From Campylobacterota bacterium (GTDB lineage Bacteria > Campylobacterota > Campylobacteria > Campylobacterales > Sulfurovaceae): a stretch of 12,730 nt of DNA. The DNA lies in NCBI GenBank assembly GCA_003646525.1, contig QMKU01000012.1:1-12730 (forward strand). The letters run 5' to 3'. This document shows, one piece after another, positions 6,466 through 12,730 of the stretch (within the stretch, counting starts at the first letter, position 1; the number at the start of each line of letters is the position of its first letter). The translations under genes were made by a program, and so were the position numbers. The notes beneath the pieces were generated by a model that searched no databases, was not told where the DNA came from, and was given only the letters and a program-made list of their open reading frames with translations.

Positions 6466-6689
6466 GTTTCCAATCAGAAGTTTAAGGAACTTCCCAAGAA
6501 CAAATATACCATCTGTTATACATTCCCACCAAGATGGTACAAACGAGAGAAGCTTTTTATGCCGTAGATTTGGCACCGCCAAACAACACACATAGTCAAT
6601 ATGGCATTGATTGTTTGGTGATACCAAACCTACAAAATCCTTATTTCATTGGCATTGCCAAGATGGGTAGATTTATTATTCGGAACCTC
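6466..6689. other. Convergent intergenic region rich in short palindromes
   Basis: There is no credible gene here. Besides the REP doublet it holds GAAGTT/AACTTC (6477-6482 with 6488-6493), TACCATCT/AGATGGTA (6507-6514 with 6532-6539, 17-nt loop), and the odd palindrome TTGGCA-T-TGCCAA (6649-6661). None is followed by a T-run, so neither the transporter operon nor leuA shows a classical terminator. These hairpins may end or protect both transcripts. Confidence 0.6.
6564..6633. repeat. Second REPIN-like inverted pair of REP palindromes
   Basis: The left unit (6564-6584) has head GTAG, arms ATTTGGC and GCCAAAC, and loop ACC, with one A/C mismatch at the base of the stem. The right unit (6613-6633), read on the minus strand, has head GTAG, perfect arms GTTTGGT and ACCAAAC, and loop ATC. 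The spacer is 28 nt. The 4+7+3+7 layout is identical to the element at 20-77, but the stem sequence differs. It sits between convergent genes, the usual place for REPs. Confidence 0.75.
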
Positions 6690-8249
6690 TTAAATAGTCT
6701 CCCTACTATCCGTATGTCGAAACTTCAACATCCCCTTCATACTCAAATAACTATTTAACGCACCGGTATAAGCTCTGGCAGATGCGAGCATCGTATCGAG
6801 ACTTAAGCCGTGACCGATAATCGCAGGTTCATTGTCGTTGAAGTTGACTTTGACGGTGACATTGGCGAGGGCATCTTTGCCTTTGGAGACGGATTTGACT
6901 TTGTATTCCATCAGTACACCTTGATATCCAGAGATGCGGTCGATTGTCTTGAAGATCGCATCGATCGTACCATCACCGATACCTGCATCTGTGATCTCTT
7001 TGCCATTGTTACTGATCGTAACTGCAGCACTAGGGACTCCATTGCTACAATCCATCAATTGTAGACTGATCAATTCATAGGCTTTGGGTATATTTGTCAT
7101 TTGACTAGTGACGAGGGCACGGATATCATCATCATAAATCTCTTTTTTCTTGTCTGCCAACTCTTTAAATCGCTTAAAAGCACTGTTGATTTCATCTTCC
7201 TTGATACTAAAACCAAGTTTGGACAATTTATCTTTAAAGGCGGAACGACCTGAATGTTTGCCCAATACCAAAGTATCTTCCATATCCAAGCCAATATCTT
7301 TAGGACTGATGATTTCATAGGTAGATTTGTTTTTCAACATACCATCTTGGTGGATACCGCTCTCATGAGCAAAAGCATTTTTGCCGACGATCGCTTTGTT
7401 GGGTTGTGGTTCGATACCGGTAATATTGGCAATTAATCGACTGCTAGGGTAAATCTCTTTGGTGTTAATATTGGTTTGGAAGTCTCTAAAGATATCTGAT
7501 CTGACTTTTAGCGCCATGACGATCTCTTCAAGTGCTGCATTGCCTGCCCGTTCACCCAAACCATTGATCGTACATTCGACTTGACGGGCACCATTGCTAA
7601 TACTCTCTAGTGAATTGGCAACTGCCAAGCCCAAATCATTATGGTTATGTACAGAGATGATCGCCCTTCCTTTTGTGTAGCTACTCATCTCTCTGACCAT
7701 GGCACCAATCTCTTGAGGCAATCTGAAACCGACTGTATCGGGGAGGTTGATAGTGCTTGCACCTGCTTCTATGACGGCATCAGTAATCTCTTTGAGAAAT
7801 ACCATATCAGATCTGCCAGCATCTTCGCAACTGAACTCCACATCGTCTACAAAAGTGCGAGCATATTCGACAGCTCTGACTGCTCGTTTGATCACTTCAT
7901 CAGGAGTCATTTTGAGTTTATGTTCCATATGGATGACGCTTGTGGCGATAAAGGTATGGATTCGCCTCATTTTTGCCTGCTTGATAGCCTCACCGGCTGA
8001 CTTGATATCAGAGTCTATGGCTCTTGCCAATGAGCAAACTGTAGAGTTGCTGACTCGTTGTGAAATCTTGCTGATGGCATCAAAGTCTCCAGGGCTTGCT
8101 GCGGCGAAACCTGCTTCGATGACATCAACACCCAAGCGCTCTAACTGTGTCGCGATTTGAACTTTCTCTTCTGTATTCATCGAAGCCCCAGGACTCTGCT
8201 CCCCGTCTCTCAGTGTAGTGTCAAATATAGTAATAATTTCTTTGTTCAT
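6690..8249 (-). CDS. leuA: 2-isopropylmalate synthase
   Basis: This 519-aa enzyme catalyses the first committed step of leucine synthesis: acetyl-CoA plus 2-oxoisovalerate gives 2-isopropylmalate, in the cytoplasm. The catalytic TIM barrel starts with F-D-T-T-L-R14-D15-G-E-Q (9-18). The metal site is D15, H201 and H203 (H-N-H-N-D-L-G, 201-207), and N237 in [11 protein letters not shown]. The linker G-K-H-S-G-R (330-335) and the C-terminal LeuA-dimer regulatory domain (about 390-509) are present, so leucine feedback inhibition is expected. Length is normal for the bacterial LeuA type 1 group; the last nine residues are a short variable tail. AAAAGG lies eight bases upstream of the ATG. It is transcribed from its own promoter through a leader with a Leu-rich peptide. 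No other leu gene is in view. Confidence 0.97.
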   Translation of the reverse strand: MNKEIITIFDTTLRDGEQSPGASMNTEEKVQIATQLERLGVDVIEAGFAAASPGDFDAISKISQRVSNSTVCSLARAIDSDIKSAGEAIKQAKMRRIHTFIATSVIHMEHKLKMTPDEVIKRAVRAVEYARTFVDDVEFSCEDAGRSDMVFLKEITDAVIEAGASTINLPDTVGFRLPQEIGAMVREMSSYTKGRAIISVHNHNDLGLAVANSLESISNGARQVECTINGLGERAGNAALEEIVMALKVRSDIFRDFQTNINTKEIYPSSRLIANITGIEPQPNKAIVGKNAFAHESGIHQDGMLKNKSTYEIISPKDIGLDMEDTLVLGKHSGRSAFKDKLSKLGFSIKEDEINSAFKRFKELADKKKEIYDDDIRALVTSQMTNIPKAYELISLQLMDCSNGVPSAAVTISNNGKEITDAGIGDGTIDAIFKTIDRISGYQGVLMEYKVKSVSKGKDALANVTVKVNFNDNEPAIIGHGLSLDTMLASARAYTGALNSYLSMKGMLKFRHTDSRETI

Positions 8250-8302
8250 TCTATTGCCTTTTATGTGTTACGCTTGTGTGAAAAAAAGTGTTGTGAAATA
8301 TA

Positions 8303-8318
8303 AATCGTATGAACGATT
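8303..8318 (-). promoter_or_regulatory. Stem-loop at the end of the leuA leader ORF (weak attenuator candidate)
   Basis: Read on the minus strand: AATCGT, loop TCAT, ACGATT, a perfect 6-bp stem overlapping the stop codon of the leader ORF. TTATATTT follows at once, and a T7 run (complement of 8281-8287) comes about 15 bases later. With only two G-C pairs it is a weak terminator, so the true attenuation mechanism is open. Confidence 0.35.
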
Positions 8319-8394
8319 AAAGTGAGAGTAATAGAAGGAGAGTAGACGCTACTTTGGTAAATTGTTTGTTGGCATGATTAATCACATAAATCAT
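8317..8394 (-). CDS. Leucine-rich leader peptide of leuA (leuL-like)
   Basis: This is a 25-codon ORF between the leuA promoter and leuA. AAGGAGAG lies 3 bases before the ATG (GGAG core 5 bases). The product ends T-L-L-L-L-L-S-L, six leucines in the last seven residues, written with four different codons: CTC, CTT, CTA, TTA, CTC, then CTT. It begins M-I-Y-V-I-N-H. Leader peptides rich in the end-product amino acid are the known sensor of ribosome-mediated attenuation; leuL of enterobacteria is the analogue. Here the Leu run sits at the C-terminus, followed within 15 bases by a hairpin. Stalling at these codons under leucine shortage would be expected to favour leuA expression. The ORF, ribosome site and codon run are seen; the mechanism is inferred. 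The sequence is not similar to enterobacterial LeuL apart from the Leu run. Confidence 0.75.
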   Translation of the reverse strand: MIYVINHANKQFTKVASTLLLLLSL

Positions 8395-8417
8395 ATTCTC
8401 TCCTTTATATTTTTTAT

Positions 8418-8446
8418 ATTATAGTGAAAAAAAGAGTAGATTGCAA
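8418..8446 (-). promoter_or_regulatory. Sigma70-type promoter of leuL-leuA
   Basis: On the minus strand: -35 TTGCAA (complement of 8441-8446), a 17-nt spacer, then a perfect -10 TATAAT (complement of 8418-8423). Transcription should begin near 8411, only a few bases before the leader ribosome site. The -35 box and the T-rich spacer are inside the ftsH-operon terminator. Confidence 0.75.
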
Positions 8447-8481
8447 GTGCAGTATCATCGATTCTGCACTAAAGGTACTCT
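8427..8481 (-). terminator. Intrinsic terminator of the hisA-prmA-ftsH operon
   Basis: On the minus strand: outer arms AGAGTA and TACTCT (8481-8476 with 8438-8433) and inner arms AGTGCAG and CTGCACT (8470-8464 with 8452-8446), joined by short internal loops around an 11-nt apical loop. A run of seven T follows (8433-8427). It begins 15 bases after the ftsH stop. Confidence 0.75.
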
Positions 8482-8495
8482 AACGGAGAGGCTGT

Positions 8496-10460
8496 CTATA
8501 AACGATTTTTTGCTGTTTCATGCTCCTGCGCCACTATTTTCTTGTGTGCAAGACGGCTTGGCATGTTGTTTTCTACTTCAAAATCTTCGATTACTTTGCG
8601 CACTTTGTCACCTTCGATGACTTCAACCTCAAGTAGAACTTGCGCCATATTTTCGATCGCACCACCATATTCGCTGAGTGTTTTTTTGACATGGATATAG
8701 TGCTCATCCAATTGTGATTTGACAGATTCGTCGATCTGTTCCGCCATCTTCTCACTATAGTCCTTGGATATCATTCCTCCGCCGATGAAACTGTTTTGTG
8801 ATTTTTCCAATACCATTAGCCCTGCAACATCACTCATTCCATAGACCGAAATCATATCTTTGATGATAGCCGTTGCGCGTTGCAAGTCATTGCCTGCACC
8901 CGTAGAGATATCGCCGATGAAGAGCTCTTCTGCTGCTCGCCCACCTAGAAGTACATTGATCTCTGCGAGGAGCTCATGTTTTTGCTTGAGGAAGCGGTTC
9001 TCTTCATCTGGAAGATGCAGTGTATAGCCCAATGCACCGAGCCCACGGGGGATGATCGATACTTTGGTGACACGCGTGGCACCCTTGGTGAGTTCTGCCA
9101 TAAGTGCATGACCACTTTCATGATAGGAGACGATTTTCTTTTCGAGTTCATTGATCTTACGGTTTTTCTTTTCCAGACCGACAAAGGCTCTTTCGATTGC
9201 TTCCATCAAGTCGGACTGCTCGATCTCTTTTTTGTTTAGCCGACCAGCGAGAAGAGCTCCCTCATTGATAATGTTAGCGAGGTCAGCACCAGCAAGTCCT
9301 GCCGTAGATTTGGCAATGATCGCCATATCAATTTTATCTGAGAGCTTGACATCTTTACTGTGAACCTTGAGAATCTTAAGTCTTCCCTCGTAGTCTGGTT
9401 TATCTACAAGCACCTGTCTGTCAAATCGACCAGCTCTCAGGAGCGCGGCATCGAGGATCTCAGGTCTGTTGGTGGCTGCAAGGACGATGACGGGTGTGCT
9501 GTTTCCGAAACCGTCCATCTCTGCAAGTAGCTGATTGAGTGTCTGTTCTCTTTCATCATTTCCACCCATATTGGCTCCTGATGCACGACTTTTTCCTATC
9601 GCATCAATCTCGTCAATGAATATGATAGAGGGAGCCTCTTTTTTGGCTTGCTCAAAGAGATCTCTGACGCGACTCGCACCCACACCGACAAACATTTCAA
9701 TAAAGCTTGAGCCAGTTACCGAGAAGAAAGGTACAGAAGCTTCTCCTGCTACTGCTTTGGCAAGTAGTGTTTTACCAGTACCTGGAGGGCCCACCAAAAG
9801 TACTCCTTTGGGTATCTTGGCACCTAACTCCATGTATCGTTCAGGGTATTTTAGAAAATCAACGATCTCTTTGACCTCCTCTTTTGCCTCTTCCACACCA
9901 GCGACATCATCAAAACGGGTTTCAGGTTTTTCGGCATTGATCATTTTGCCTGCCTTGCCGACACCCAAGATTCCACCGCCCATGCCTTTTTGCATACGCT
10001 TGGCAAGAAAGATCCAAATAGCAAAAAAGATGAGGATAGGAAGCATCATACTAATGAGTTCAGAGAGCCATCCATTGCCCATCATCCCTTCATATTTGAT
10101 ATTTTTTGCTTCAAGCAGAGGAATGAGATCTTTGTCGATTGTCGGAACATTCTGCGCAATGTAGCGTACCCTTTTGCCATCATCATTACTAATAGCTTCG
10201 ATCGCTGATGGTGTGAGCTTGACTGTAGAGATCTTGCCATCCCTGATAAGTGTCTTGACATCAGAGTAAGCGACCTGCTTGGTTTGAGAAGCTCGATCAT
10301 TATTGTTGACCATGTTTCCTAAATTGTCTCCATCGCCCACCATAGCTTTGAAGATCAGGATGATTATAATAGAGAAGAGCGCGAAGGCAAGCAGGGGGTT
10401 GTTGTTGAAGAAATTATTATTGTTGTTATTTCCGTTGTTGTCGTTTTTGGGGTTATCCAT
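8496..10460 (-). CDS. ftsH: ATP-dependent zinc metalloprotease FtsH
   Basis: This 654-aa membrane-bound AAA+ protease degrades damaged membrane proteins and regulatory proteins, working as a hexamer on the inner membrane. Order: Asn-rich tail (2-21), first transmembrane helix (about 23-40), periplasmic domain, second helix (about 133-153), AAA module with Walker A G-P-P-G-T-G-K-T (224-231), Walker B I-I-F-I-D-E-I-D (279-286) and arginine fingers R345/R348 in G-R-F-D-R, then the peptidase with H447-E-S-G-H451 and third zinc ligand D525. All key residues are intact and the length is normal. The start overlaps the prmA stop by 8 bp, with AAAGGA upstream. The prmA-ftsH pair is known from Helicobacter and Campylobacter. 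The low-complexity Asn run is unusual but outside the membrane. Confidence 0.98.
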   Translation of the reverse strand: MDNPKNDNNGNNNNNNFFNNNPLLAFALFSIIIILIFKAMVGDGDNLGNMVNNNDRASQTKQVAYSDVKTLIRDGKISTVKLTPSAIEAISNDDGKRVRYIAQNVPTIDKDLIPLLEAKNIKYEGMMGNGWLSELISMMLPILIFFAIWIFLAKRMQKGMGGGILGVGKAGKMINAEKPETRFDDVAGVEEAKEEVKEIVDFLKYPERYMELGAKIPKGVLLVGPPGTGKTLLAKAVAGEASVPFFSVTGSSFIEMFVGVGASRVRDLFEQAKKEAPSIIFIDEIDAIGKSRASGANMGGNDEREQTLNQLLAEMDGFGNSTPVIVLAATNRPEILDAALLRAGRFDRQVLVDKPDYEGRLKILKVHSKDVKLSDKIDMAIIAKSTAGLAGADLANIINEGALLAGRLNKKEIEQSDLMEAIERAFVGLEKKNRKINELEKKIVSYHESGHALMAELTKGATRVTKVSIIPRGLGALGYTLHLPDEENRFLKQKHELLAEINVLLGGRAAEELFIGDISTGAGNDLQRATAIIKDMISVYGMSDVAGLMVLEKSQNSFIGGGMISKDYSEKMAEQIDESVKSQLDEHYIHVKKTLSEYGGAIENMAQVLLEVEVIEGDKVRKVIEDFEVENNMPSRLAHKKIVAQEHETAKNRL

Positions 10461-11280
10461 TTGTGTCCTTTGTATAGATCAATGTGATCCATTCATCTTT
10501 TTGTTTTTTGTCTATGAGGGTCAATGCTTCAAATGAAGAGAGAACCAGTGCTTCTTTTGTATCTAAAATTCCCGAAAGGATCAAAGTGCCTCCTAGTTTA
10601 GTTACCTTCTTTAAGTCCAGAGCAATAAAACGAAGTACATCTGCAATAATGTTGGCGATTACAACATCATAGGTTCCCTCCGCTTTGTTAGCTGATCCTT
10701 CCCAAAGTTGGTGATAATCTACCTTGTTGAGCGCAAAATTCTCTTCTGTACTTTTGACAGAGAGCGGATCGGTATCGCAGAGATCTACGAGTGCTCCAAG
10801 TTTGGTGCATGCCAACCCCAAAATACCGCTACCACATCCTACATCGATCACGAGTTCACCACCTTTGATCTGATCTGAGATCACTTCCAAACAACTAAAA
10901 GTTGTCGCGTGGTGCCCAGATCCAAAGGCAAGTGCTGGATCGATTTTAATATTTATCTTCCCCTCTTTGGGTTTGAACCAACTAGGGTAAATATAAAATC
11001 GAGAAGCTTCGATAGGCTCTATGGAGTCCTGATACTGTTTGATCCAGTCGATATTTTGTTTCTCTTCAATCTTGAAGTCGACCTTGATATCGTCCCCTAG
11101 CGTAGCAATGAGTGCTTCGACCGCTTGTTGAACATAGAGCAGATTATTTTCGCTTCGTATGATGATAGTCTCTCTACCGATCTCAACAGTATCACCAAAG
11201 ATATTCGCAACAAAATCTGCGATAAATTCGGTATACTGCTCTTCAAGCGTGAGAGTGAGTTCCTGATAATTATTCTGCAT
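10453..11280 (-). CDS. prmA: Ribosomal protein L11 methyltransferase
   Basis: This 275-aa S-adenosylmethionine-dependent methyltransferase trimethylates ribosomal protein L11 (non-essential in most bacteria). The substrate-binding N-terminal half (about 1-100) is followed by [14 protein letters not shown] (114-127), the PrmA hallmark. Motif I is V-I-D-V-G-C-G-S-G (144-152), and N-I-I-A-D-V-L (210-216) is the catalytic-site motif of the family. The ATG abuts the hisA stop (TGA then ATG, no gap) and lacks a strong Shine-Dalgarno, so translation probably depends on coupling from hisA. The stop overlaps ftsH. Complete and normal. Confidence 0.95.
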   Translation of the reverse strand: MQNNYQELTLTLEEQYTEFIADFVANIFGDTVEIGRETIIIRSENNLLYVQQAVEALIATLGDDIKVDFKIEEKQNIDWIKQYQDSIEPIEASRFYIYPSWFKPKEGKINIKIDPALAFGSGHHATTFSCLEVISDQIKGGELVIDVGCGSGILGLACTKLGALVDLCDTDPLSVKSTEENFALNKVDYHQLWEGSANKAEGTYDVVIANIIADVLRFIALDLKKVTKLGGTLILSGILDTKEALVLSSFEALTLIDKKQKDEWITLIYTKDTNG

Positions 11281-11994
11281 TCATTGTTGCTTTGCTATCT
11301 CAAATGCTTTTTGAAGGTCAAGCGTCCCTTCATAGAATGCTTTGCCTATAATCGTCCCATAAGCGCCGGCATCGATCAATTTGTGAATGTCACCTATATC
11401 TTTCAACCCACCACTGGCAATCGTGTCCAAACCGCAGGCTTTAGCGATCTCCATAGTAAAGTCAACATTGACACCAGAGAGCATCCCATCTCTACCCACA
11501 TCAGTACAGATGATAGCCTCCACCCCAGCATCAGCAAACTCTCTAGCAAGATCAGTAGCTCTCATCTCACTCATCTCTGCCCAGCCCTCTACGGCAACCA
11601 TACCATCGATAGCATCGATACCAACTACTATAGGGTACTTAGCTGCCATAGTTTTGACAAACTCTGGATCTTTGACTGCTACAGATCCAAGTATCAGGCG
11701 ATCTACACCAAGATCAAGATACATTTTGATAGTCTCCTCATCACGGATACCACCACCTAGCTCCATCTTGAGGTTGCAGTTTTCTCTGATTTTCTTAATC
11801 TGCTCTAGGTTTTCAGGTTTCCCAGCAAAGGCTCCATTGAGATCTACCAAGTGTAGCCACTCGCTCCCCAACTCCTCAAATCGTTTCGCTACTTGCCACG
11901 GCTCATCACTATATATCTTGGCAGATTCCATTATGCCTTTGCTAAGTCGTACAGCTTTGCCATCTTTTAGGTCGATTGCTGGTAGTATTGTCAT
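11281..11994 (-). CDS. hisA: Phosphoribosylformimino-5-aminoimidazole carboxamide ribotide isomerase
   Basis: This 237-aa (beta/alpha)8-barrel enzyme performs the fourth step of histidine synthesis, the Amadori isomerisation of ProFAR to PRFAR, in the cytoplasm. Catalytic residues are in place: D8 in [10 protein letters not shown]127 in V-V-G-I-D-A and T164 in C-T-D-V-G-R-D-G-M. Phosphate-binding G-G-G-I-R (80-84) and A-S-G-G-L (193-197) are present. The ATG follows the upstream TOPRIM-like gene's stop directly; AGGAG inside the last codons of that gene serves as ribosome site. No other his gene is in the window, so the gene is detached from a his operon, at least locally. Confidence 0.96.
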   Translation of the reverse strand: MTILPAIDLKDGKAVRLSKGIMESAKIYSDEPWQVAKRFEELGSEWLHLVDLNGAFAGKPENLEQIKKIRENCNLKMELGGGIRDEETIKMYLDLGVDRLILGSVAVKDPEFVKTMAAKYPIVVGIDAIDGMVAVEGWAEMSEMRATDLAREFADAGVEAIICTDVGRDGMLSGVNVDFTMEIAKACGLDTIASGGLKDIGDIHKLIDAGAYGTIIGKAFYEGTLDLQKAFEIAKQQ

Positions 11995-12633
11995 TTATTC
12001 ATCTCCTAGTTCATTTAAGAATTTTTTTAAGTCGTTTAATATCTTATTGTCAAAGTTCCATATGGCTTTTTCTTTGAGTGAAACTTCATTGTTACATTTT
12101 AAACCTGCTTGTTTTTGTTCTTTTTTAGTACAACAATCATATCTTTGATATATCTGTATCCAAAATTTATCAAACTCTTTTGAGCTTAACTTTTTATTAT
12201 CAGGTAAACACTCTTGCCAAGATTCTAAGCAATCGGCTACTATTGCATCTTCAGATTTAATGGCTTTTAAAACTGTTTCTAACTCTCCATGTCCCTCACT
12301 ATTTTGAATATAGATAAAAAACTTCACTTTATTAGACTCTTCTGGCAGTTCAGCTACTATCAAATCTATTTTTTCTTGAATTTGATCGGTTCTTTCTTCT
12401 ATACCCACAGCGTCAGCATCAAATATAATACCTACTCTATCTATTTCGCCTTTGATGATACGATGTGTCAAAGCTCGTAATCTCTCTTCAAGATTACTCA
12501 TACCACCTAGGCACTCATACTCATCAATAGCACAGATAGGTTGACCAATTTCAATATTTGCAGATATATTAGTAATTAATGCTTCGATAAAAAATTTATC
12601 ATTTTCACTCTCTACAATCAAGACATTACTCAT
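11995..12633 (-). CDS. DUF3226 / TOPRIM-like protein, OLD-type nuclease subunit candidate
   Basis: This 212-aa soluble protein begins V-L-I-V-E8-S-E-N-D12-K-F-F-I, the first strand and acidic turn of TOPRIM-like folds. It carries G-I-I-F-D72-A-D74-A-V-G (68-77), matching the metal-binding D-x-D motif. This is the DUF3226 (PF11536-like) pattern. Such proteins usually accompany an AAA/SMC-like ATPase, comparable to a split OLD/GajA-type enzyme, and are suspected of nuclease or defence roles. The start ATG overlaps the stop of the upstream ORF (ATGA). Its end abuts hisA and supplies the hisA ribosome site. The coding is visibly more A+T-rich than hisA, prmA or ftsH, consistent with separate acquisition. 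Cysteines C165/C166 and C180 occur in the C-terminal third. Activity is not shown by sequence. Confidence 0.7.
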   Translation of the reverse strand: MSNVLIVESENDKFFIEALITNISANIEIGQPICAIDEYECLGGMSNLEERLRALTHRIIKGEIDRVGIIFDADAVGIEERTDQIQEKIDLIVAELPEESNKVKFFIYIQNSEGHGELETVLKAIKSEDAIVADCLESWQECLPDNKKLSSKEFDKFWIQIYQRYDCCTKKEQKQAGLKCNNEVSLKEKAIWNFDNKILNDLKKFLNELGDE

Positions 12634-12730
12634 CCTCTAAACTCACTTTTATGAGTTAGTTCATATTCTAGTTGATTACTATCAAGTTTTCGCATAAAGA
12701 CTTTATTAATTTTAATATTTTTTATCATTT
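12630..12730 (-). CDS. 3' end of an ORF, possibly an AAA-family ATPase (partial)
   Basis: The reading frame enters from the right edge and ends TGA at 12630-12632, overlapping the start of the TOPRIM-like gene by four bases. The visible tail includes K-L-D-S-N-Q-L-E-Y-E-L-T-H-K-S and ends E-F-R-G. It resembles the short C-terminal ends of AAA ATPases that pair with DUF3226 proteins, but 33 codons are too few for a firm call. An ATG at 12728 could in principle start a 32-aa ORF; a through-running partial gene is more likely. Confidence 0.45.
   Translation of the reverse strand, partial: MIKNIKINKVFMRKLDSNQLEYELTHKSEFRG

Noticed and set aside
6337..6627. 96-codon minus-strand ORF over the gap and the end of the ArsP_2-like gene
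   Set aside because: It is antisense to a clear gene and uses REP sequence; no start signal.
6534..6758. 74-codon plus-strand ORF in the convergent gap running into leuA
   Set aside because: It reads through the REP palindromes and the antisense end of leuA, has no ribosome site, and its product resembles no family.
7641..8160. Plus-strand ORFs antisense to leuA (7641-8000 and 7747-8160)
   Set aside because: They are frame shadows of leuA; translations are low-complexity and unlike known proteins.
8281..8287. T7 run (minus strand) as a strong attenuator terminator tail
   Set aside because: No G+C-rich stem ends next to it; the nearest hairpin is about 15 bases upstream and weak.
8338..8354. 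GTAG-ACG-CTAC palindrome in the leuA leader as a further REP unit
   Set aside because: It is only a 4- to 5-bp stem without the 4+7+3+7 layout, and is part of the leader ORF.
9535..10164. 209-codon plus-strand ORF antisense to ftsH
   Set aside because: Ser/Pro-rich shadow of the FtsH AAA domain; no start signal.

Overview
The window looks like chromosomal DNA of a Campylobacterota (epsilonproteobacterial) bacterium, perhaps a Sulfurovum/Sulfurimonas-like environmental lineage. The basis is moderate to high A+T, compact coding with overlapping genes, and the adjacent pair prmA-ftsH, an order known from Helicobacter and Campylobacter. Genus is inference; no rRNA or tRNA gene is present to anchor it.

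Layout. Bases 1-169 hold no gene but carry an inverted pair of REP-like palindromes. An M15-family zinc peptidase follows on the minus strand (170-895). A divergent intergenic region (917-1111) holds candidate promoters and two dyads, one a 36-bp inverted repeat with a Fur-box-like core. From 1112 to 6465 a tight plus-strand operon encodes an Fsr-like MFS transporter, a flavin reductase-like protein, a TehA/SLAC1-type channel, a DUF302 protein, a 35-codon small ORF, two half-size DUF318/ArsP_1-like permeases and a 340-aa ArsP_2-like permease. Five of its eight products are multi-span membrane proteins, which suggests export of, or resistance to, a metal(loid), oxyanion or sulfur species; the substrate cannot be read from sequence. 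A 224-bp convergent gap (6466-6689) holds a second REP doublet with the same architecture as the first but different stem sequences.

From 6690 to the right edge everything is on the minus strand. In transcription order: the tail of a possible AAA ATPase, a DUF3226/TOPRIM-like gene, hisA, prmA and ftsH, all abutting or overlapping by a few bases, then a terminator, then leuA. The leuA leader holds the most interesting regulatory feature: a sigma70-type promoter whose -35 hexamer and spacer lie inside the terminator of the ftsH operon, followed by a 25-codon ORF ending T-L-L-L-L-L-S-L. This is a probable leucine leader peptide (leuL-like) for attenuation of leuA.

Main candidates for new biology: the leuA leader, the paired REP doublets (REPINs) with covarying stems, the transporter operon with its structured leader and possibly frameshifted permease, and the split ATPase/TOPRIM pair fused translationally to hisA.
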